A DNA stretch of 64,000 nucleotides from Bostrychus sinensis (lineage: Eukaryota > Chordata > Actinopteri > Gobiiformes > Eleotridae): positions 31,927,659 to 31,991,658 of the forward strand of contig CM036252.1 in NCBI GenBank assembly GCA_020698575.1, given 5' to 3'. Numbering within the stretch: position 1 is the first letter of the stretch; the number at the start of each line of letters is the position of its first letter. The notes under the pieces are model-generated. The model saw only the letters and a program-made list of their open reading frames with translations, did not search any database and had not been told where the DNA came from. The translations under genes and the position numbers were made by a program. This document shows positions 46,301 to 56,470 of the stretch, piece by piece.

Positions 46301-49042
46301 GAAATCATTCTTAAACTGTTGTTGCCACAGCTCCTCCAGGTTTATAACGGATACTCTGTTTACCGTCACTGGCTCACAATCAATGGCCTGTCCACTGCTC
46401 CCTGTCAGTGGTCCATTCACCGTCCAGCCCAGCACAGTCCTTATGGCGTACGGCCCCTCATCCACACTGCGGATTACTTCCAGAGGCTCCATGGCTTTGG
46501 GTACATTAGTCCCTATCAACAGCTCAATCTCTGCATCAATTTGAGGTAAGGCAAGATGTCTCAGGTGCGGCCATTTTCTAAGGTCCTTTTCTGTTGGTAT
46601 ATTGCCCTGGTGTACCGGCATTGACTCCTGTGTATAGGCTCTCTGCAACTCAATGAAGTTCTCACCTTCAAGTGCAGCAACCTCCAGCTCTGGTACAATG
46701 TGGCTACTGACTACCTTTTCCTGGCCCATGGTCCTCAGAAGAATGCTAGTTCTTCTTCCGGTCAGGTGGAGCCGGTGCATTAAGCCCTCGGTGCAGAATA
46801 CTGCTGTGCTGCCTTGGTCCAGGAAGGCATAGGTATTGATGATTTTACTGCCCTTTTTGGCCTTGACCTGGACTGGCACAATTGGTAGCTTGCAGTCCTG
46901 CTCTCCAGCCCCTGTAAGACCACTTGAAACCAAGGTATTGCCCACAGCCACTCTGTTGTTCCTCTCAGTCTGGTCAGAATTACTCACATTGTCCTTGTGT
47001 AACACAGTTGGATGTTTCAGGCCACATTTTAAACAGGAGATCCTCTTATGGCATTCCTTGCTGATGTGTCCTTTACACAGACAGCTATAACAGAAGCCAT
47101 TCCCCTTCAAGAAGCCTATCTTCTCTTTGTGTGCCATCCTCTCAAACTGTGCACACACCTCCAGTGTGTGTCCTCCTATACACCAGGGGCATGTACCTTT
47201 ACCTCCGTGGTGTGTATCCTTTACCTTGTTTCCCGACTGAGGCTTTCTTTCCACAGGGTCTATAGTGGTGGCAAAGCTGGATCCTTTTATTCCAGAGCGG
47301 GACTGTGACTTGGGTTTGCTCACACTTTTAATTGATGTAGGTGTGTCTTGTATGTTACCAAACACAGGATCGGTGAGTATCTTCACTTGTTTTCCAACAA
47401 AGTTTGTGATGTCAATAAACTTTGCTCTCCTGTTGTTTTTCTCTTGCAGATCACAGGCATGGCTCCTCCACCGGTCTCTCATCTTGTAAGGCAACCTTTT
47501 TATGATGTCCAGCATGTTAGATGGGGTATCCAGATCGTGTAGGTACTGCACATCTTCCATAGCATTGCAGCATCCTTGGAGGAAGAGGCTGTACTCCTGG
47601 AGGGATCTTACATCCTCCGTTTTGATTTGAGGCCATGACAGGGCTCTTTCCATATAAGCAGATGCTACCTTCTGCTCATTCCCGTAATGCTCCTTTAATA
47701 AAGCCTTTGCTCTGGTGTATCCTCTGTCTGAGTCAATATATTGGCAACTTCTCACAAGTTCCTTTGCATGTCCTTTTGTATATTGCTCGAGGAAATATAA
47801 TCGATCACAGTTATTATTTGTGTTACACTCAACCCCATTTTCAAAGGCTCTCATAAAAGTATGATACTTCAGAGGGTTACCATCAAATATTGGAATTTCC
47901 CTTTTTGGGAGAGCAGACAAGCATTGCTGTTGTATGAGAAGTGATGTAATTTCATTCTGCCTTTTCATTATATCCAGAACACCATTATCCTTTAGTAATC
48001 CAACATTTTCACAAAACACATTGCCATGCTGTGTCAGAGTGGTCTCTGGGTTTTGAAGAGATAATGAATAATGTTGAGGCTCAAAAGGTACAGGAGGCTG
48101 TGACACATCTGGTGCAGATGAGCTAGTGACTTTAAGGCGTGTTGTTGATTTTGTACTAGCATATGTATGTTCCTTGGGTTTGACAGGGGGTGAGGGAATG
48201 AATTCTGTGGCTTTGACATTAAGCTGTTGCTGTTGTTTTGAAGCTTTCTTTTCCAGATATGAATTCATCCCATCAGAGACCCTTGATTTTTTACTACTAA
48301 TGCTGCTTTTGCTTTTTATTACACTGAGTTTGGCCATTTGTTCAGCTATTTCACTGTCCAATTGAAATAGTTCCTTTCTTTTACGTAGTCTCTCTTCTTC
48401 CTCCTCCAGTGCATGTCTTTCTTGCAGCAATCTCTGTCTAGCTGCTAAAGCTGCTAGGTCAGCTTCAGCTTTCCAGCGAGCAGATGAACGCGAGGAAGCA
48501 GCTGAATGATGTGAACGTGTCCTTCTGCTCCCAGTATTTGAGACACTATCACTAGGTTGCACATCATCCTGTGGGTCATGTTCAGTGAAGGGAAGAAGCA
48601 TACATAAATTATCTGTACCTAAAGGCAACTCTGTGCTTGTAGCATCATTAGTATTGTCATTTACAGTGTGCAAGTTTTCCTGGATCCATACTTTAACTTG
48701 GTCTTTAAATGCATCATTATATTCCATAATACTGGAAAACCATTCCTTTTGTTTTTCCAGTTCAACCTCTGGGAGCAGTGGAAGCAGTTCATTGTGTAGA
48801 GAGGTGGCCTTTTCACACAATGTGTTCACGTTGTTCAAAAGTGTGGAGATTTGTGAAGCATTTTCCTTAGATATCATTTGGGCTTTTATTTGTGGTATGA
48901 GCGCTTTGATTTTATTGACGACCGTTTTGCGCTCATTCTGAAGCCTCTCAACTTTGTTTTCCAGCGCCTTTGCAGTTAATTTGACTTCCCTTTTTTCACT
49001 TTCCATATTTGGACATTTGGCAGTATTACCCGTTGGACTCAT
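43307..49042 (-). CDS. BEL/Pao Gag-Pol polyprotein (1,911 codons)
   Basis: Single ORF from the ATG at 49042. Order (approximate residues): coiled-coil gag, 1-240; DUF1759-type gag core with FDGNPLKYHTF near 384; three zinc-knuckle-like Cys/His clusters (CPWC...HTLEVC, CYSCLCKGHISKEC, CLKCGLKH), 615-675; aspartic protease AFLDQGST near 735; reverse transcriptase with FDCGASYKG and YVDD near 1155; Pao-type RNase H region with CDASEDGYGS near 1340; integrase with HxH...CxxC (about 1680-1720) and D-D-E motifs (DYFGPF near 1752, SDNGTNF near 1813, PWERLIRSVKK near 1862). The frame breaks after EVEAIINSR and ends 9 codons later, while the expected continuation is open in another frame from about 43336. 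The damage is one extra nucleotide. Confidence 0.93.
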   Translation of the reverse strand: MSPTGNTAKCPNMESEKREVKLTAKALENKVERLQNERKTVVNKIKALIPQIKAQMISKENASQISTLLNNVNTLCEKATSLHNELLPLLPEVELEKQKEWFSSIMEYNDAFKDQVKVWIQENLHTVNDNTNDATSTELPLGTDNLCMLLPFTEHDPQDDVQPSDSVSNTGSRRTRSHHSAASSRSSARWKAEADLAALAARQRLLQERHALEEEEERLRKRKELFQLDSEIAEQMAKLSVIKSKSSISSKKSRVSDGMNSYLEKKASKQQQQLNVKATEFIPSPPVKPKEHTYASTKSTTRLKVTSSSAPDVSQPPVPFEPQHYSLSLQNPETTLTQHGNVFCENVGLLKDNGVLDIMKRQNEITSLLIQQQCLSALPKREIPIFDGNPLKYHTFMRAFENGVECNTNNNCDRLYFLEQYTKGHAKELVRSCQYIDSDRGYTRAKALLKEHYGNEQKVASAYMERALSWPQIKTEDVRSLQEYSLFLQGCCNAMEDVQYLHDLDTPSNMLDIIKRLPYKMRDRWRSHACDLQEKNNRRAKFIDITNFVGKQVKILTDPVFGNIQDTPTSIKSVSKPKSQSRSGIKGSSFATTIDPVERKPQSGNKVKDTHHGGKGTCPWCIGGHTLEVCAQFERMAHKEKIGFLKGNGFCYSCLCKGHISKECHKRISCLKCGLKHPTVLHKDNVSNSDQTERNNRVAVGNTLVSSGLTGAGEQDCKLPIVPVQVKAKKGSKIINTYAFLDQGSTAVFCTEGLMHRLHLTGRRTSILLRTMGQEKVVSSHIVPELEVAALEGENFIELQRAYTQESMPVHQGNIPTEKDLRKWPHLRHLALPQIDAEIELLIGTNVPKAMEPLEVIRSVDEGPYAIRTVLGWTVNGPLTGSSGQAIDCEPVTVNRVSVINLEELWQQQFKNDFPESTRDEQPGLSREDQKFLELVTTSAKHLDGHYQICLPLREPDVIMPNNKKVVEQRLQNLKRRLQRDPLFYTEYTTFMNDLLMKGYAERVPEGELDRSDGKVWYIPHHGVHHPVKGKLRIVFDCGASYKGKSLNEQLLQGPDLTSSLIGVVTRFRKEPVVIMADIEAMFHQVKVPSEDADLLRFLWWPQGDLSQAPAEFRMKVHLFGATSSPSCANFALRKCTEDFGHEFKKETVDKILHCFYVDDCLVSVQTEKEAVTLYSELVSLCTKGGFCLTKWLSNRPGVLETIPETNRAKGVMKLDFEQLSLPVERVLGVEWCIQSDMFKFKIVLKERPLTRRGILSTVSSIYDPLGMLSPVVLVAKLILRDLCRRAVGWDELIPETASRDWLNWIQGLHLLDNFRLNRFLQPLEFGNVITAQLHHFCDASEDGYGSVTYLLLQNEHLQKHCAFIMGKSRVAPLKAVTIPRLELVAATMASRIDVLWRKELHMTLQDSVFWTDSASVLKYIRNKTTRFKVFVANRVAEILKSSRPDQWKYVNTGSNPADAASRGVKVEKFLKDTAWTSGPHFLCQSEKEWPVSPETDSDLSSEDPELKNTITVSVLGTGEDPTTYLVHYFSSWVCLRRSVAWILRYKDWLLACHRKRKQLKAAYAQGDLRTEQQNNLEEEMKSVQGTFVKRCLTVEDINDAELAIIRFCQEKRFPEELKSLKRGQSIRKTSHLYSLCPRLEDGILRVGGRLSRSSMPIESKHPIILAKELHISTLLLRHIHKEVGHSGRNHMLSKLREKYWITGVSTAIKGILSKCTVCRRQNASPVCQQMAERKKERIQPDEPPFTCVGVDYFGPFEVKSRRSIVKKYGVIFTCLALRAVHIEVAPSLDTDSFINALRRFIARRGQVRELRSDNGTNFIGAERELKLAIEQWNQAQVNDMLLQKGIKWTFNPPAGSHHGGPWERLIRSVKKVLNSTLRVQHLDEEGLHTVLCEVEAIINSRSYHQGVYRS

Positions 49043-49494
49043 TTCGTTTTTGACTTGTTTTCACATGGACCACAGCAATCAAAGTCAGAAAGCTCATCCA
49101 AAATTTGTGCACATTGCATTTAAAATACAAACGTTTCAACAGCGTGGTATCCAGACAACGTCAACGCTGCACATTAAAACCACAAAGTTCCGACATCAGC
49201 TTCACCAAACCAAACACGGAGAAATAGCGCCGCCACTAGTGCATTAATTAATTGCAACTCGCATCCATTCCATCCAACGTCCTCAGACACTGCCCATCAG
49301 CATCAACTGGATTCCTCAATCCAGAAAGATATATAAAAAACAGGTAAGCTTACCTGTGTTCAGGTGAATGAATGGCGTGGTGTGTGGTACTTAGCTACTC
49401 CTTTGTTCTCCTGCTAACGCTTGGCTTGTGGCCTGTTCCTTTGGCGCTCGTGCGGCGTGATGCTTTTCATGGAATGCCTTTTTTTGTTGACTAA

Positions 49495-49918
49495 TGTAGC
49501 GGCTTCCAAATAAATCCTTTTAAATAGCCGCTGAGAGGTTGAGTTTGGGTCCTGTACATAAATTTGCGACGCGCTATAGGAAGGCTTGTTATCAAACAGA
49601 GAGGCTGGATTCAGGATGCGTTTCCGTAGGTTTATTAAAACGACATACAGCTATCACAGCGAACAAGATAGTGCACAGCTAACATATTGGAAATATGAAT
49701 ACTTGACTGATGAAACCAGAGTAGAAGCGGTCAACAAAAATTACAGCTACCCAACTCTTCCTCTCTCCTCCTCCTTGTCACAGGTAAGTGCGCGTCCTTT
49801 CAAACCTCCGCCCATACACACCTATGCCCACGTGACCCCCCCCGCCTCACCGGGAAAGCAGACACTCACACAAACACACACAGTGCACCTATGCACCAAC
49901 CTATACATGTCTCCTACA
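49495..49918 (-). repeat. BEL/Pao 5' LTR
   Basis: 424 bp. It should hold the element promoter; on the minus strand no canonical TATA box stands out. Confidence 0.95.
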
Positions 49919-49923
49919 GGTAC

Positions 49924-50620
49924 ATTCAATAGAGCATGTTGTGATGAGGTGGAGACCTGCATTAAGTTTCCCAAGTCTGCTGATAAGAGTGACAAGTGTG
50001 AAGGAAAATGGGCCAAGCAGAGAAAAGTGCTGTCATGGTTTAGACCAGAGGGAAGCATGCTGCAGCAGAAAGCTACTGCGAGTCGTAAGGAGATATCAAG
50101 AAAGCAGGTGTTGGAGGCCAAGGGAGATAATGAGAAGAAATCGCCACTGCCGGCCCGAAGATGGCAGGCCCCGCCTCCCTACTTTCCATAGGGGGTTGTC
50201 CAAAAAGGGGCTGTCCAAAAGTTGGATGTTCAGAAGGTTGCCCAGGAAAAGGCTGTCTCAGAGGAGGCTGTCCCAAGAGTGGGACTTTACCCAGTTCTGC
50301 CACCCTCAGACAGGGAGGAGACACTGGAACTGGAAGGGAACATTACTTTACAATTAAAAGAAAAGAAAGGTGAAGAAGATTCCAGTATATATACTAATTG
50401 TTCCAACCACAGAATACAGATGAGTAAGAGAACATGAAAGATTTGGGATGACAAGGGGAGGTCCCAGACCACATACATTGAGAAACTCTGGACGCTACCA
50501 GGCAGACATCTTACAAGATAGATATATGAACTGTGGTAAAGTGGGGCATTGGAAAAAAGACTGTCGTGCACTTGGACAATGGTCTGGTCTATTGATGGGC
50601 ATATGCTAGGGGGGCCCAGA
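49924..50620 (+). pseudogene. Endogenous retrovirus gag, C-terminal part with late domain and zinc knuckle
   Basis: The provirus resumes directly after the BEL target duplication. Coding-like sequence includes a PPPY late-domain motif at about 50169-50180, then frameshifts, a proline/glutamine-type linker, and a nucleocapsid knuckle near 50523-50564 in which the first Cys is Tyr (YMNCGKVGHWKKDC). Stops and frame changes break the frame. It is a relic. Confidence 0.65.
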
Positions 50621-50627
50621 GGAGCCA

Positions 50628-51185
50628 ATGATGGAGAGGTTGATGTCCCCTGCTATTTCATCCCAACCACTGGATGAACCCACCATAAAAGTGACAATTA
50701 CCAACACATCTCACAGTACATTCCATATGTTCATGGTGAATACAGGAGCAGCATATTCATGTATAGGGAAAAGCAGCTCAGATTTGCCCCTCTCCAGTGT
50801 ATCTGTTAAGACAGTTGGCTTCTCTGGGAAAGTGCAAATGACTCCACTCACAAAGGCTTTAAAAATTCCTGTTGAACAGCAGACTGTTGTTATGCCCATA
50901 CTATACTCAGAACAGGTGCTGCAAAATCTGCTGGGAAAAGATATTTTGTGTAAATTAAAGGCAAAAATTCATTGTACACAGGACAGACTACAGCTGAACT
51001 TCAATGACAAATCTTCAGATGCAATGATGATGTCTGAAATCATTGATGAACCCAAGAGAAGTATGGTCCAGCCTGTTGCCTACATGATACGACTGACTGC
51101 TAAAGAAGGACTGGAAAAACATTGGTCTTTTTGGAAATCGTCAATACTGAAAAAAGTGAATCCAGTGAAAAGCGAAGGCAAGTGA
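50628..51185 (+). pseudogene. Endogenous retrovirus protease region
   Basis: An open frame of 185 codons contains VNTGAAYSC at the active-site position (codon 38, 50739-50741), where the catalytic Asp of the usual DTGA motif is Asn. Later LLGKDILCK matches the (L/I)LG-D-L motif of retropepsins. The protease would be inactive. Open frame but dead active site; no tool-based confirmation. Confidence 0.65.
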
Positions 51186-51213
51186 ACCCAGCCTCCCATG
51201 GTATTGCACCTAA

Positions 51214-51570
51214 TTGTATGATGAACAACAACTTCAAATAGATTATGAAGAATGTTGGGATGATATGGTGTACAGACAAGTGTTTCCTGTTGTCACTGGT
51301 GATATATATATTGGTCCAGAAGGAGCAGCTGCTTATGTCAAATTACAAGAAGACTTAATGGTTGAAAGGTTTCAAGTGAAGCACTCTGTACCTCACATAA
51401 CCTTGATGATCAAAGGAGAGCATGAATCACACGAATTTGGCCCCATGATGATAGAGGCATTAAAGGTACAGAGATGGGAGCAAGCAGAAGATGTACAGAT
51501 ATATGTATCACTAACACAGCAATTTTACAAAATACCTATGAGAATATATAATGAAGCAATAGCAGAATGA
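51214..51570 (+). pseudogene. Endogenous retrovirus module between protease and RT
   Basis: An open frame of 118 codons. Recognisable blocks are GDIYIGPEGAA, VPHITLMIKG and EFGPMM. The same blocks occur at 213-425. The PHIT sequence is compatible with one half of a 2H-phosphoesterase HxT motif, but no second HxT is apparent, so I do not assign a function. Confidence 0.5.
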
Positions 51571-51584
51571 GTGTTGCTGAGTGA

Positions 51585-52130
51585 GTGCCAACACAAGGAT
51601 CTCTAATGAAAGAAGAAGAAGACCTGCTTAAGCAAGCGCCAGAAGAAGTATGGTCAAAGCATAAAACCGATGTGGGCGTCATCAAATCAGCTAAACCGGT
51701 GGTCCTGAAGTTGGAAGAAGGAGCAGTGCTGCCATATAAAAAACAATATCCTCTCCCACAACATGCTATAGATGGAATCCAACTCATCACCGGGCTATTA
51801 GAGGCTGGTGTTTTATTTAAGTCTAAGTCAGTTGTAAATACTCCAATATTTCCACAAAGGAAGGGCCAAACCAATGACTACAGACTAGTGCATGATTTGA
51901 GAGCCATTAATTAAATAATTGAAAAGGAACCTCCTGTAGTTCCTAATCCACATAGTCTACTATCCATTATTGAACCTGATACACAATACTATACAGTGAT
52001 TGATCTGTGCTCTGCATTCTTTAGTATACCTCTACCTCTAACATGAGCTACTGTTCTACACAGACCAGAGCATAACTCAAACTATCTGGGCATTAACTTT
52101 TGTTTGTCTGACCAAGTTTCTATTTTAGTG
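51585..52130 (+). pseudogene. Endogenous retrovirus reverse transcriptase, N-terminal part
   Basis: The frame 51585-51914 contains VLPYKKQYPLPQHAIDGI and RLVHDLRAIN, standard RT fingers motifs. After a stop at 51913, coding-like sequence continues with VIDLCSAFFSIPL, containing the motif A Asp, and ends near 52130 in unrelated sequence. The YxDD motif, RNase H, integrase, env and 3' LTR are all absent. Together with 42036-51570 this is a truncated retrovirus-like provirus, resembling the fish epsilon-type group. Confidence 0.75.
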
Positions 52131-52459
52131 GTTCCCCAGTGTTCATTGTAGCCCCAGGCCCAGAGACTGCTCTGCTCCGGCCCTGCTGCTCCAGCACAGA
52201 AACAGTCTCTGAGTCTTCAGTCTCATCACAGTGGGCTGTGGACAGAGGCTCCAGAAAACACTACAGGCTATAAAAACTTTTGTCAAAACGTCTGAACTTT
52301 TGTTTTATGTGTCTTTTATGACAACACACACTGCTTAGATATTGTGAGAAATATGTGCTTCGGGTTAGATGTGAATAACTGCAAGTATTATTTCAATGCC
52401 CTACTTTTGAGCTGATCTCTGCGAATATGAGGACCAGCAGAAGGCCTGTTTCTCAGTGT

Positions 52460-52710
52460 CCCAGATGGTTCATTTGGGACCGACAGGTCAGAGATGTACT
52501 TGTGCGAAGCCATGGAGAGACTTGTACACAAGCAGAGCTGTTTTAAAGTCTATTCTCTGAGTGACAGGAAGCCAGTGCAGGGACCTGAGGATAGGACTAA
52601 TATGGTCATACTTCCTGGTTTTAGTCAGGACCCGAGCAGCAGTGTTCTGGATGTACTGCAGCTGTCTTGGACTTGGTGGACCTTTATTTAACATGAATAA
52701 CATTATCTAG
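52460..52710 (-). pseudogene. Rex1/L2-like LINE ORF2 relic
   Basis: Minus-strand translation 52488-52703 contains LQYIQNTAARVLTKTRKYDH, LRSLHWLPVTQRIDFK and VYKSLHG, the hallmark QNxAARxLT...HWLPV--RI-FK block after the RT domain of L2/Rex1-like LINEs. The frame is open for about 70 codons. It is 5'-truncated. Confidence 0.75.
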
Positions 52711-52995
52711 ACCTACCTTTAGTCCCTAGAGCTCTGAGTTGGTTTAACAAGCTCTAAAAGAACAAAACAAACATATTGATATGATATCTTTGCACACTTT
52801 GAATGCACTAACAAAAAATAAAATTAACTAAAATTCAATAATATAATGCCTTTATGTCTTTTATCCAGTCTATAGTTTCCTTGCCTTATTAAATGCCTCT
52901 GTGTATTTAATGTTATGTGTGCCCATTAATGACAGACTGTATGCCTTGTATTCATGGCAAATTTGAACTCCCTTGTCAAAACCAGCAGTAATCCT

Positions 52996-53515
52996 TAAAG
53001 GTCCCCTATTCTGCTAAATTGACTTTTTGAGCATGTTATAACGTTTTCACCTAAAAAACATACCGGGAGTATTTTGTTACATTCACGCTTGTTTGAGTAT
53101 GCCTGTATGCTGAGGTCCTGCCCTTCTCAAGAGCTGAAAACACCCGGTCTCTTGCCTCTACCTAGACACATGAAACCAGGAAGTACTCCTGCACATTTCT
53201 AAAGCAGCGACATCGGATCATTTCGGTGCTTAAATTGCCATCACTACAAAGCAGTCAGCTCATTTATCTATCTGTTAGCATCATGTTGCTAATTGCTAAA
53301 TAGCCATTTTATGCTCTGTCTAGTCCTTACCGGTGCCAGGGGTGACAACAGACAGCTAATAAAGAGTGTTCTCTGCAAAGACAGTTCCCCAAAAGAAAAG
53401 GTTTTCCACACATATACATTATTTTAAATTATAAAATATAAAATACTAATCCCAAGGTGTCCAAAACTCTTTCAAAAGCCCTGAAAAAAGCATAATATAG
53501 GACCTTATATAGGAC
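52996..53515. mobile_element. MITE with AAGGTCCCCTA-type ends
   Basis: The left end AAAGGTCCCCTATTCTGC pairs with the right end (reverse complement of GCATAATATAGGACCTT). The interior is unrelated to any gene. This kind of short DNA transposon is common in fish. Confidence 0.6.
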
Positions 53516-53519
53516 CTAA

Positions 53520-54255
53520 ACTGTATAGCATGCTATGTTTGAGTAATTTCAGATTTTTTTTCCATAACCCAAGAAAGAAAAAAAAAAGAAGAAGAAGAAA
53601 ACTTTAATGGCATTCATCAAAAGCTCAAGGCAAAAAATATTACTGCAACCATTACATCTGTTTCTGAATAAGCTGCAAGTGAAGGTTTTGTGTTTTGTAG
53701 CAAAAATGAACAAAGTTAAACATTTGAAAAACTCTGAAAAAGGCTAATTTCTTATTTTAATCAAAGAGGCACATACGAAGGAGAACCTATGGAGTTTTTT
53801 TACAATTCAATTCTATCCATAGAAATGCAGTACGAGTGAAGCCTGGTTTTGCTCCTGCTGTGTATCGTTGTTCATCCATTTTGTGGCTCTTTGAAACCAC
53901 ACGGCTGTAACTCACGAGGGATAAGCCACTGACGCACCTAATGCCGCGTGAGCCAAGGTTAAATGTGAGGAGTCAAAGTGCAAGTTCTGCAGCTTATGGA
54001 ATATAATATATTGGACTCCCGGCCGAGAGCAGCGAAGGAAGCTCTTATACATGTATGTAAAGTGGCATTTTGACTTTATTCTGAAGAAAGTAGCAGTGGA
54101 GCAAAGCAGAAGTTATCACAGTCGAGGTTAAGGGTCAATTTAGCTGTAAGACAAAAGAGAAAAGTGATGATGCTTAAGTTGCAAACCAAGCAAAAAGAGA
54201 AATCTTTACATTTCTAGTTTGCTAACTTTGTTTAACAAACCCAAATACTATATAG
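53520..54255. other. Gene-free stretch
   Basis: A+T-rich sequence with a short purine tract (53573-53600). No supported feature. Confidence 0.45.
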
Positions 54256-54261
54256 TAGAAG

Positions 54262-54525
54262 TAGATCAAGTGGCTTTAGTAGAGCAGTTGTCCTATTACT
54301 GGAAGGTTGTCAGTTTAAATTCCACTCTCCCCTGTTTATACTCTCATTGTGTCTTTGGGCAAGACACTTCACCCACCTTGCCTACTGTATGTATGAATGT
54401 GTTAGTGTGATTGTGTGATTGGTGGTAGTTGGAAAGGCTGTTGGAGCAGAATGGCTGTCATGTGTCTGTCAGTCTGCCCCAGGACAGCTGTGGCTAAACA
54501 AAGTTGCTTGCAAATAAATAAGAAT
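54262..54525 (+). mobile_element. tRNA-derived SINE of a second family
   Basis: GTGGCTTTAGTAGAGCAGTTG (A-box-like) is followed by a GGTTGTCAGTTTAAATTCC B-box-like segment, then GTGTCTTTGGGCAAGACAC, CAGTCTGCCCCAGGACAGC and CAAATAAATAAG, the body and tail of a widespread fish SINE. Confidence 0.65.
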
Positions 54526-55662
54526 TTTCAGGTTTTCAGTCTATGTACTGGTATCGGTTGGTATCAGGTATTGGTCAATATTCAAAGCCCTGGTATCAGG
54601 TCATAAAAGAGTGAAGAAAGAGTCATATCAGTGCTTCCCTATTATCAGGATAGGAGCCTGATGCTATGTTGCAGCCACCTTCTGGTTTAAAAGTCTGAAG
54701 CAGCACTAACCTTCATACTCATAAGTGACCCATACAATACTACAACTTTTTTTCTCTTTTGGCTGCTCTCTAATGCGGTCGCTAGCAGAGGTGGACAGTT
54801 TTGCGAATCTGTAGTTTACTTGCGTAGTATTTTTTGGGGGGAAACGTATTACATATACTCCACTACATTTGAAAGATACATATAATATTTTTTACTCCAC
54901 TACATTTCTATCAAGGTTGTAGTTACTTCTGTGTAGACATGGTTTTAAAACTGAAAGACAATTGACCATGTTCATGTAGTTTTTCTTTTGCGTGTGGTTT
55001 GTCTCTTACACACATTTAAAAGGATCATCACTAATTTGTCTTAAACCTGGTTCAGTCCTGGTTTACTGTTGCTACCTCCAGCTTTTGTTTGATTAGTCAT
55101 GATTTTCACATGGATTCATCTCAATTTAGACTTGGGTGAGACCTTTAGTTCTGGTTTATATCAGTTTTAGACTTGGGATTTTTGAGCTGCATCTGTGGAG
55201 CTAATGTTGCAGAAATTTTACTTACAGTCTTTGACTGCACTTACTACACCAGGTCTACACCAGGATTAAACCAGTACTAAACCAGGACTAAACAGTATTA
55301 CCTAAACCAAGTGTACAGCAAGACTAATTCAGGTCTGAACCAGATCCAGAAGTGATACATGAGAAAGGTGGAGGTGGACCATCACCGAGGCCTCTGTGGC
55401 CAGATCCAGATTGATGGCATCTCAAGGTCTGAAAACTGATGTCACAGCAAGTTCAGTTCAGTTTAGTAAAGTCCTGAACATGTCCTCTTCATATCTTGTT
55501 TGACCAGTCGACAGATAAGATGCACAACTGATCGCTCGCTTATGATTAATGCAGAACACCTATTGTGAGATGGCATTAGACAGAGACACATTTGAAAGTT
55601 AGTTTGGAGTTCAAAAGACAGCTGTATTTGCCTCCAAACAAACTCCTTTCACAACAGGAACA

Positions 55663-56405
55663 ATGGGACAAATCATTGTCTCAATCTGGAAGGCCTTTGA
55701 GGAGGAAGAGAACAAATGCAGTGAGAAGGAGCAGGAATGATTGGCAAATGCAAAGGCCAACCAGGAGAAGGAGACGCAGTGGCAGGCAAAGGAGAAGGAC
55801 TGGGCCAATGAAAGAAAGATGCTTGAGGACAGAGAGGAGATTCTGAAGCAGAAGCTGCTGGAATACAAAAAGCAGCAGTCAGGTGCCCCCAAAGATCCCA
55901 CTGTCATCAAACCAGCAGATGAGGAAAAGGTCAAAGTACCTGAAGTCCTGAAAGACTCATAGGGCTCTTTGGTTGAGGCTGCAGATGTGAGTTCAGCAGA
56001 GCCCAAAGACAGCTGGAGAGGCTGAGGTTGTGGAGACTAACACTGCACTGGCAAACCCTCAAACAGATGTTTATGTGGATTCCACCAACACAGCACCAAC
56101 AGCAGGGAAGAGGAATAGAAGGAGAAGAAATAAGAAGAAAGGCACAGGCGACGAAACCACTAACCTCCTCTCCCATGAATGTTTCTTTTAAGAACTGGAG
56201 GTCACTGGCCACAACAACAACAGGAGGAGGAGGAGAAACACAAACAATTAAGTCTGTGGAGTGTTTTGTTTTCTTCTTTGACTGTGTTCTCTCTGAGTCA
56301 TTACAGATGACACTGAGAGGACTGTTTTTGGACACTGGTCATGGAATGAGACAGACAGATCACCGGATTTCTTTCTGTTGTGTTTAAAATTTTCTGCAAA
56401 AATGC

Positions 56406-56442
<37 letters not shown>

Positions 56443-56470
56443 TCCTTTCCATAGACATTTGTATATTTGA
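55663..56470 (+). pseudogene. Decayed coiled-coil protein gene of unknown identity, inside a hAT element
   Basis: It starts at an ATG (55663) with MGQIIVSIWKAFEEEENK. A TGA at 55738 interrupts it and the frame continues as ANAKANQEKETQWQAKEKDW and EEILKQKLLEYKKQQ, a charged coiled coil, then Lys/Glu/Pro-rich sequence to a stop at 55960. A frame change near 56010 leads to a basic run (GKRNRRRRNKKKG). AATAAA-like words follow at 56465-56475 and an (AT)n tract at 56410-56440. I do not recognise the protein. No introns are apparent, so it may be a captured or retroposed host sequence. Confidence 0.4.
56410..56440. repeat. (AT)n microsatellite
   Basis: About 15 AT dinucleotides in the 3' part of the coding relic. 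Confidence 0.95.

Larger units (their letters stand above)
42187..49918 (-). mobile_element. BEL/Pao LTR retrotransposon, nearly intact
   Basis: This is a full-length 7.7-kb element with two LTRs (49495-49918 is 5', 42187-42615 is 3'), flanked by an exact 5-bp target duplication GGTAC (42182-42186 and 49919-49923). LTR ends are TGTAG...CTACA. The LTRs differ by three substitutions and a poly-C length change (13 versus 8 C). One long ORF covers gag to integrase and a second overlapping frame covers the C-terminal domain. It sits inside the gag region of an older endogenous retrovirus. I could not confidently assign a primer-binding site. Confidence 0.96.

Noticed and set aside
43503..48941. 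Many plus-strand ORFs of 60-190 codons
   Set aside because: Shadows of the BEL/Pao polyprotein on the minus strand.
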